64,000 nucleotides of DNA from contig CM031866.1 in assembly GCA_018697195.1 (NCBI GenBank), positions 6,568,407 through 6,632,406 of the forward strand, given 5' to 3'. The position numbers and the translations under genes were made by a program. Positions within the stretch are counted from its first letter, which is position 1. Each line of letters opens with the position of its first letter. The notes beneath the pieces were generated by a model, which saw only the letters and a list, made by a program, of their open reading frames with translations, ran no database searches and was not told the origin of the DNA. Shown in pieces: positions 38,301-48,500 of the stretch. The stretch comes from Certhia americana. Taxonomy: Eukaryota; Chordata; Aves; Passeriformes; Certhiidae.

Positions 38301-41300
38301 GCTCAGCCTGGTTTCTGACGTCATTTCCATCCCCAAAGTGTTCCCAATGAGTCACTGCATTTCCCTCAGCTCTCTCCCTCTGAGAGCACAGGTAATCACA
38401 AACCTTTGTTCAATCCTGCTCACAGCACATCTGCAGTGCCCTCTGTGCTGAGCAGCTGCCCTGAGGGTGCTGCAGGAGTGGGTGAGGGCAGATCAGATCA
38501 GCAGGGTCATTCCCACAGCACAGGTCCAGCCTGGCACAGCACCCAGGGCTGGACAGCACTTATGGACCCAAAAACCATTCTTGCAAAAATAGGCTCTGCT
38601 TTTGGGCCATGCCCACTGCCACGTCCAAGCCCACAGACAAAAATAAGCCAAAGGCAGCATTGAGGGGGAGGAAGGAAGCCAGTGAGGCTCAGTAAAAATA
38701 AAAAAGAAAAGTTTTTTTGAAATGTTGGCCCCAAAATATGGTTTTATTACACTGCTTTTTCTTTTTAAAAATTAACCACAAGGCGATTGCCAGATTCCTC
38801 AGACCATTTGTTAGCCAACATTTTTGTGAAGTATTTTGAAAGAAAACCATGTGTTCAGCAGCTCATGTGTGAAGAATCTTGAAAAATGTTCTGAAATTGA
38901 GATATGTGCATTTGCAAGTCACAGAGAGGACAATGTAACAGCTGGGGTTTCTTAGCAGGAGACAGCAAGAGGTAAGCAACCGCTGCATGAAGTTTAATTG
39001 TACACTTTATAAATTAGAAATGGGCTTGAACACATGTGCCTGGCTGGTACTCCCACCAGGGAAGATATTCTAGGGTAAAACTTCTCTTTTTATTGGTAAA
39101 CTTTACTACAATGTCCCTACACAGTTAAATGTATTCCTGGTCAGGGCATGAAGGAAGCTCATTCAAATGGCAAAAAAAAGTTTGTTGACCATGAGCTCAG
39201 CACACCCCTACAACAAGACAACCTCTTTTAGAGAATTAGAGAAAAAAAAAAAAATCCTAGGTTTCCTTTATGGCATTGTTACTTTTTACAGAGCTCTGGG
39301 GACTGTGAACATGGATAGTCTACAAGGAAGAACTGTAGGCTGGATCCCAAAATGCCATTTCCCATGTTGTGGCTGCCTTTTCACTTGAAGCTTCCCAGTC
39401 TTGAAATTCAGCTCTTGCAAACAAAATCAGCTCCCATATGCATGTCCTGTGCTGTGCTCAGGGTTTGTAGGGTGCAATGGGTGCCCATGCTGATTTTGAC
39501 TGATATTAAAGCATGGGTGAAGCTGGTTCAGCTTTATACGAGCATAGAGTAAGGAACAGGAAGAAATGTGGATTTTGCCCTCTGGCCCTGTTGTTGGAGG
39601 GTTCCAGTTAGATCCAGCAGTCTATTTAGTGGGATGATTTAAGAAGAATGATATTATTCTGCTCTGCTGGAGCCTAAAAGTATCTCTAAAAGCCAGAGCC
39701 AGAGGACCGAAGATTAACACTTGGAGTGCCAGTATGTTTTAGTGTTTAACCAAATTGAAGGCTGTGCATGTACATGTCTTTAGTCAGCATTTGATTCCTT
39801 CATGAGGACAGGAACCCCACAAGCTGAGAGAATTGTCCATAGGCTTGGCTTCCTCACCCAGGGTTTTGCCAGCTCAGCAGGTCTTTTTGCTTCTGGTAGC
39901 ATTTGAAGACAAATAATTATTAACTGAAAAAAGATGCTGGCACTTCAGTGAAAGGCTGAGGTTTGGAGCTCTCAGACCAGTCAATGACTTAAAAACTTCA
40001 ATTGTGGGGGGGAAGAGAAATGTGCTGAAATGGCACCTTTTGATGTTAAGTTTTGCTTGTCTCTGGTGAAACAAGTCCATGAAGTCTGTTGCTTATGGCC
40101 CTACACAGCAGAATGTTAGAATACAAATAAGGAAAATCTTAATGGGCTTTCCTCACAAGCTGGAAGTCCAAGGGATTGAGTTTTGTTGGTCCAGAGAAAA
40201 CCATGCAGGAAAAACGTCAAGAAAATACTCACCTGATTCAGATGTTTCACCCAATGTGGAATGGAAATTATGCTCTCAAGAAGGAGATGGAGGTCCCAGT
40301 CCTGGCTGAGAGGCACAAACTCTTTGTGGCTGAGCAGATGATTCGATGTCTCCCAGACACGCTTCTGCTTTCAGAAGTTAATTTGCTTAAACAACACCTT
40401 CCTCTGCAGAGGTAACCAAATTGAAATCACTAGTCTTGGACTAGTGTTAATTACACGGTCACTTACTTTTATACACAATATTTTGGAGACAGAGATATCC
40501 AAATTTCCTGAGCTCTTCTTCCATGAGAGCATTGGACAAATTGAAGGTTCCAGCTGAACAACAGGTCCTCCTGGAGATTTGATGGCCTCTAGTAAAACAG
40601 AGTATTTTTAAGGCTGCAGCAATGCCTGCCCCTTCTACTGGTGGAGTCTTTGGTTCAATTATTTCAGTTATTATAGTTAATTATTTAAATGACTTAATTG
40701 CCCATTGTAGGTCAGTAGCTAGCTATGCGATGTTCAATAGTAGCATTTAACTTAAAATATGAGAGAACTGGTTTCCCCAACTCCTCCTATTCTTTTCTTC
40801 TAGGAGTCACCCTACAATTGCTCCAATGTTTTTCTTTGATGTCTGAGCTATCAGATCAGTAGTTCAAACTTCCCAGCAGACGCTGAAAAGCAAATTTAAT
40901 TTGTACCTGGAATTTTTTTCCCAGTCTCTAGGAGATAATTATCTATCTAGTTGGTCTCTGATTCCTTGATTGGATAATTGCACTTACAAGGAGGCCTATA
41001 AAGAAAGAGTGAGGGGCACAACAGGCACTGTTGGGCACCCTGAAAATGCTTTGCCCTTCTCTCTGATCTTTTCTGCTCTATAGAACAAAAACAGGGGGGT
41101 ATAGAAATATCACAGAATATATTACTAAGCCTGTTACTCTCAGCTTCAGGGAAACTGCAGTTTGCTCATGGTTTGGGTGATAGTATTCTCTGTTCACCAG
41201 CTGCTTCTCTTTAGTAGATGTTTTAAGCACAAAGCTGACCTTGTTTAACGAATATTCTTGCTCATCTTCCATATAGGCAGCCATGAAGAGAAATGCACAA

Positions 41301-41836
41301 ACTGCACTGTTTTAGGAAATGGTAGCATTGTTTCTGGTATTGTTGTCTCAGCTTGAGATGAAGAATTTTAAAAGCATTTCCTTCTCACCACTGACACTGT
41401 ATGTTCACTTTTCCATGCCATTTGCCTTCTGAGCAAAACCAGGGCCAGTCTATTTTTCTTTCATTTCTTCCATGTTTCTCTTTCCAATTTCCATGATCTA
41501 GTATAAAGGTTTTTTTTCAAAGGCATTGGGAGAATCATAGAATCATAAAATGGTTAGGGTTGGAAAGGACCTTAAAGATGATCTAGCTTCAACCTCCCCC
41601 CTACCATGGGCAGTGATGACAAGAATACTTCTCTTGTTTTCAGTTGCACCAAAAGAAAATTATTCTGACTAAATAAAGAGTATATCTGGCAATGGAGAAG
41701 AAGTCTTAAGAAGAAAATGGTGGAACAAATTCAAATTTTGCATTGCAGCTGTGTAACTCCCCCTTCTCCAGCCAACAGTTTACATCTTCCAGATGCAAGA
41801 CCTGGTTTACATTGGCCATTTTGTTTTAATTGGTTT

Positions 41837-41879
<43 letters not shown>

Positions 41880-42490
41880 CATCTAAAAGTTAGACCTTGG
41901 GTCCTGTTAGCATCAAAAAATAGAAACTGTTGTGACAGTAGAATTGAGGAATTTTTGCAACTTCTGGGCAATATTAAGTGCAGTATGAATCCTCTTTAGA
42001 AGAACTGCTAATTCTGCATTATCCTCAAGAAGGGAGTTAATAACACGTTCTAACTGGGTTTCCTATTCTTGGCACCGCGAGGCATTTTCTCCCCGTCTTT
42101 TGTTTTACAGCTGCAGCTCTTGAAAGCGAGGGCTGCCTCCCTTCTGCATTCCTCGACTATCGCTGTCCTTTGTTAGCTCGGGGTAATAATAGCAGTGGTC
42201 TTGTCTCCCTGTCAGCTGATAAGCACTTGAGCTGCATCGCAAAGCAGAGCTGACTTTTTGGATGACTGCTCAGCCAAGCAAATAAATAGCTCGTGTCTAA
42301 ATCCTTGAGTGTCAAGGTACCTGGCAGCCAGCGCTGGGGAGGTGGGGGCTCGCTCCGTGCTGAGCAGGGCTGGCACACCTAGCGTGTTGCAGGCTTTGCA
42401 GCTGGCTGAAGGGATGTGCAGTGATTTGCTAACCTCACCTAGCTCTAAACAATGTGGAAACGGACACATTTATAGTATATAAAAAAAAAT

Positions 42491-42524
<34 letters not shown>

Positions 42525-45500
42525 AAAAAAACCCCACACTAAGTGTTGTGTGATAGATGGATATTTATTTCTTTTTAATGGAGTTCTCACCTCCTGTAAA
42601 TCATGTTTGTGGCTTAGATGCCTTATCCTAGATATACCCACAAACCAATTTGCCAGGATTTCCAGAGGCAACATCATTGCCAATTTTACCATACAGACCT
42701 TTCTTGAATGCCTCAGAGATCCAGATTTTCTGTGAGGATCAGAATCAGCAACACTTTCTCCAACCTGACAGATATATTTGAGATTTCCAATATCAGCTTG
42801 GTGAGGTGATTGTGCATCTAGATGGAGAGAGGGTCACTGCCTCAGCAGCCCAGCAGGCTGAAGGGGAGTTTGGTGTTTATGATCATCATGTGCTTGAAAC
42901 ATCTTCTCTCCAGCCATTTGAAGCACAATTTGGGGGGAAAAAAACCTCTCTGTGTCTCACTTGTATTTGTTGTTTGTTTCTCCAACGCTATCTACAAGTA
43001 CACACCCTTTCTCTATGTGTTATATATAAAAATATATATGCATATGTATGGAGAGATATGTAACACATATATTATAATCAGAGATTTGTTTTTACTGTGT
43101 GTATAATATGTGCAAATATATTATATGCAATATCTGTAAAAGGAAGCTCTGTTCCAGACTTGTTTCCCAGCTGGAAATTTGTGGCAATGACTTTGCACAT
43201 GTGTGCCTGCTCTCCCCTCCTCCAAGACTAGGGATGGCAGCACACAGCAGGTCTCCTGCATCTCAGAAGAGATCTTGGACAAGCCAAGTTTTATTCCACA
43301 TGGCCGAAGACAGCTGAAGGCTCATTATCCCCTGCTAAACATTCAGCTTTAGCTCTTGTGAGTGCTTCGCTCCCACCTCTGCAGTGTTCTTTCCACTTCA
43401 CGGAGCCTGACAAAGGAAGGAAAGCCTTTCCTTAACGTGTTCGGCTGGAGCCCACTGGAATCAACGTGAACTTCTGCTGCCACTGCTGTTGGGAAGCCCA
43501 AAGGGCCTCTTGAGCTGCAATCACCCCTCAGGATACCTCATTTTTCTTCATGCTTTCTATCTTCTAGGAACTCCAAGTGTGACTAATAAGCAGTACTCAG
43601 CCAAGTTCAGCTCCTCTATTCTTCCTCTAGGCTTGTGACTCCCATTTTGCTCTGGAAAGTCTCAGAGTATTTACTAGTAACATGGAAACAGGAATTATCT
43701 TCATTTTGCAGTGAACAAAGAAATCCAAAAAGCTTTCATGAGGTTTAGAAGGGCAACCCAGAGTGAAAAATTCCTTCTCTCAGAGAAGAACTGCAAAGCT
43801 GGAGTAAGAGGCTCATCAGCCATCTGAGGAATGATTTCACTGCTCACAGTGATACAGCCTAGAGTAAAGATGACAATCTCCTTGCTCCAAATCACACACA
43901 GATTTACCAAGGTCAGAAAGGATTTTTTCCATCACTTAGGCACGTTACAGAACATGTCAGCTTTTAGATGACGTATCAGACCTTGGCCACTGAGTCACTA
44001 GGCAGCCACAGGGGCTATAACACCCATCTGTTCTCTTGTGCCTGGGGACACTGAGCAGCTGGGCCTCAGCTCCAAGAAAACAATATCCAACCAAATACAC
44101 CCCAGTCAGAAGATGAACACAGATCTTGGGGAGTCGCTGCTCTGCTCTACTCTACTCATTCCACAGCCAGCATGTTTATCATCTTTGGATGTTTCCTCAC
44201 TAACCCTGTCATCCACAAGAAAAGCATGGAGTGTTAGTCATCACTTTTAAAGCCTTTACATTTCTGCTAAGTGTGAAAGAAAGGCTGTCTCACATGAGGA
44301 TCTAACCAACCATTGTTTAACCAAATCTGCGTGGATGTGTTCCCATTTTCTTCAATTCCTTGCTTCTGAGTTGAATGTATCTGAAATCTTTCTGTTCTGA
44401 ATGACCCTTCTTCTGATTCCTACGCTCTCTCCACCAAGGTGGAGTTCACAGCTGGAAAAGATGTACCAGCTTCTTCCATCCTCATCACAAGCAGAAGAGC
44501 ACATAGTGGGGACAGGTCTGGAGAAAATGTCACTGCATTCCAGTATCCCTCACCAAGGAATAAGCACCCATATCCAGGTCTAAGTTCCTCAAAGAGAAAT
44601 CCCAGGGACTTTGAACCACCTTTGAACCCACTTTTTTTCTTCTCTGCTCTTTCTTCATCTTCACTGAGAAGCGATTTCTTGACACAGAACTTCATCTAAA
44701 TTATGGTTAAGAAGAAACTATTAGTGAGGACAGACAACCAGGAATGCTGATTATGAGATAGAGATCAATTTGAGGATGTTTCCATCACTTATGGAAGAAT
44801 TCCACATTCTTCCTCATAGACCTCTGGCTGGTGGAGACACAGACACAAGTTTGCATGTTTGATGCATCAGGCAGAGGCAGCAGACAAGGAAGAATTACCA
44901 CAGCCAGTGCTGTGTGTTGGATGCATCCTGCTAAGCTTGGTTCTGATATCTTCAGAGTGGTGTTCAACCATCAGAAAACCAATGCCTTCCTTGTAGGGTG
45001 GGTTGGGTCTCTTGCCTTCATTCTTCCAGCAGCAGCAGCTGTCACAGGATGTTATGAAATCCAACCCTCCCAAGTCCCCCCAAAACAACTGATATTCCCT
45101 CCTAAACAAGCAAGGAAACAAGTTCTCCTGTTGGTGGAGTTGCCTGCCCAGAGCCCTAATGGAAGCCTTGATTTCTTGCAGACACTGATGTGTGCCACTC
45201 AAGCCCCTGTCTGAACGGAGCCACCTGCGTTGATGCCATCGACTCTTTCAAATGCTTTTGCCTTCCCAGCTACGGAGGGGACCTGTGTGAGATCGGTACG
45301 GCCTCCCTGGCTTCAGCTAATCCTACTAACTGCTGCACCACCTTGTTCCCACACTACCCCCCCAAAAAAGCTGATCCCCAGTGCTCCCATCACTGCTGCT
45401 CTCATCTCAGTGAGCTAACCTCTAACAGCAGCTTAAAACGCACAAGGGAAAAGCTTTGAGGCTTTTGTTATCTAATTTGGTAAGTTTGTTCCTCACAGCA

Positions 45501-48500
45501 CCATGTCCTCTAAGATTTCTAAGCAGGAGCTTCTGGTGTCTTCTTCAGCTTTCTCTTTTTTTAAGTATCTCTGGTGAAGCTCCAAACAGATCATAACCGT
45601 GTTGATCATAGAAGTTGCTGTCTTGTTAGGTCAAGGGTCTTTCTGCTCATCTGTAACAGTAGGGAACTTTCTGAGTACATCTTCACCCCAGGCAAACTTT
45701 CTCTGCTAGACAGGAATTTTGTGGATGCTTCAGCTGAGCCATGAAAAATGATTGTGTTTCTCTCGGGGAAGATGCAGCTGAGAGAAGCATTGTTCACTCC
45801 AGGAATCTCCACTGATTTTACACAGCATGACATTTTTGTCATCTTCACAACATGGCTTCCTGTGGCAAAATCAGCAGGGAATGTATCTTTGAGAAAACGA
45901 GAAGCAACCTGTATTTCCATCAAAATTAGGCATTCTGACCTGCACTAATACTTCTCTTTGTTTCTACAAGGAAAGAAAAAGTTTTTCCTTAAAGCTGATG
46001 AATGTCCAAATTTTTATCAGCTTAGCTGAGGTGAAGCTCTCCTGCCTTGCCCAAACAAAAGAGAAATAAAGTTGTAGTATCTTTTTCACTTTGGCATGAG
46101 TAATAATAATATATGTTGGATTTTCTCCTTCCCTTTCTCCACATCTCTTTCTGCTTCCAATATGAACACATGGAATAGACCATAAGGAGAAGGCTCAGGA
46201 TCACTAGACCTTCTGGGCAGGAATTGTGCTGTCTTAACATCAATTTTCCAATGCAACCTCATCAGTTCTTGATTTACCCACCCATGATACCTGTTGTTGC
46301 AGATCCTTGTAATGTAACAAGGGACTTTCCACCCCGTGACTGCTTATGATCTTGTTTTGTCCAAGCCAGACTTGACTTTCTCTTTTCTCTGAATTATGGG
46401 CTCTGATGCCTGTGAGATGCAAGAGGAAGCCAGTGAACCAAAACTCATGGGGAATGTAAAATTTAATTTTCCCATGGGACAGACTGTCCTTGCTGCAGGT
46501 TTCCAAGAACAGGAGGGCACTGTAGGTGAACAATGCACACAGACAGTCCCTTTTGTCACCATGAAAGTGTCCTTACCAGGGAACAAGATTTTCTTCAGTC
46601 TTTTCCAAGAAAATTGCTGTCATATTTACCTGTAAGAGAAAATTATGTAGGAAAGCATGGCCTTTCTCCTTGAAAATGTCCTGCTGAAATTCTTGATCAT
46701 GTGATGTCCCATCCCCAGTCTCTGATGACAAGGGATGACATTAAAGATGCTGGGAAAAAAGTCTTAATCTCAAAAGACAGAGCAAGTTATCTGTTAACTT
46801 TCTACAAGAAATCTGCCAGCAAAACCCAAGAATCCTTAGAGCTTCACCTACTTCCAGATAACCCATTTAATATGTTGAAGAAGGCAGGAAATGCTTCTAT
46901 TGTCTCAAATAACTACCAACCACTCTAACATCTGTGTATTGCCTGCAACCTACAGCTAGAAGAACAGCAGAAAGGTGGATTAGAAGGAATTATTATTACT
47001 GAAAGTTACAAGTGCTTTGACCTACCAAGTTTAATAAAGAAAGAAACTGAGTATAGAAAACCTTACTGAAAAGGGAGAGAGGCATGAGGGCTCTTGGAAG
47101 CCCACCACTCTCAGAGCAGCAAGGGCCTGAGAAAGGATGGCAGATCAGGCTGAAAGGCTGAGATTAAACACATTTCATTTTCTGTATCCTTCATTCACAG
47201 GGTCTGCTACATCTGTAGCAGACAGATGAGTGGTGTTGCATTGCGTGGGAACTGCTGAAGGTCTTTTCTGGTGGTTTCTCCATTTGTTTCTACTTTCCCC
47301 TATCTGTGTTGTTTGTTTTTTTTTTTTCTTAATAATTGTGTTAAATTCCTCAATATTTCTCAGATGGTAAAAGATCTTTTGAAAAGGTGAGAAATGTTTG
47401 TACTTCTTAGCAGCTTCCAAGCTTTTTCATTGAGGTTTAGTTCTCCCTCTTCACTATGGTAAGTTTCTGTCTCCATTTCTTTTCATCTGTCTTGGTCAGT
47501 TTGTTTCTCCTCCAGAGCTCCAGAATCACACCAAATGTGATGGAACCACCCAAACATGATGGTCCCTTCTTTCATTTTCAACACATATGCAGTGATTCTG
47601 GATGTCTGGATATGGGGTTTGGAGGGTTTTTTCCAAAGCAAGAAAACTCTTCAGGCCAGCACAAATGGGAAGAGAGGTGTTCCTGCTTGGTCAGCTGCTC
47701 AAAAGCACACTTCAGGAACATTACTCAGGGATTCAACTTGTCAGGAATAAGTCTGTGTCATTCAAGCTTTCTAGTAGCACTGGTTGTGTCACTGCAGGCA
47801 CATGGCCTTCCACACAGGCTGCCCTCTCTATGTATCTTGGATGTCTTCTGACAATTTTCCCAGGGAATTCCTGCAGGCAACAGTGCCATGGTGTGCTTTT
47901 TAGTGAAAGCAACCATGTGTTGTCCCATGCCATGGAAACATGAGCTGCTAAGAGGTGAGTTGAAAGCTTTAAAACACATGCACCAACTCCTTTTCATCCC
48001 TCCTCTGTGTGTTTCAGACTTGGAAAACTGTGAGGAAGGCTGGACCAAGTTCCAGGGTCACTGCTACAGGCATTTTGAAGAGAGAGAGACTTGGATGGAT
48101 GCAGAGACCAGATGCCGACAACATCAAGCCCACCTGAGCAGTATCATCACCCCAGAGGAACAAGAATTTGTGAACAGTGAGTGCTGAGGGCTGCCTAAGA
48201 CTGGGCATGGGTCCAACCACTGGACTCTGATAAATATCTTTGGATAAATCTGCCTCTACAGGCAGATTTATCCACAGTGATGTAAAAACCATTTGCCCCA
48301 CTGGTGCTAATATGAATCCTAACAAAGCCTTGTCCTTGTATGGGTGGACCCTTGTTCATGGCAGGTTGAGAGGGGAGGGAGCTGGACAAACAAGAAGAAC
48401 GCCACCAGGGAATAGTGACTGGGAAGTAGCTGAATGACCCAGAGGCTCCAGGGCCAGGGACAGCTGAGATGGCTAAGAAGTGCTTCCAGCAATGATTCTT

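Larger units (their letters stand above)
37090..45181 (+). other. ACAN: ACAN 8.1-kb intron after the CS exon
   Basis: No second EGF exon or other coding exon was found by eye. Contents: CR1 fragments at 37,256-37,440 and 41,531-41,620, long A runs at 41,841-41,878 and 42,481-42,523, an AT-rich patch at 43,018-43,130, and a compositionally distinct block at 42,060-42,410 that may be regulatory. Confidence 0.8.
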
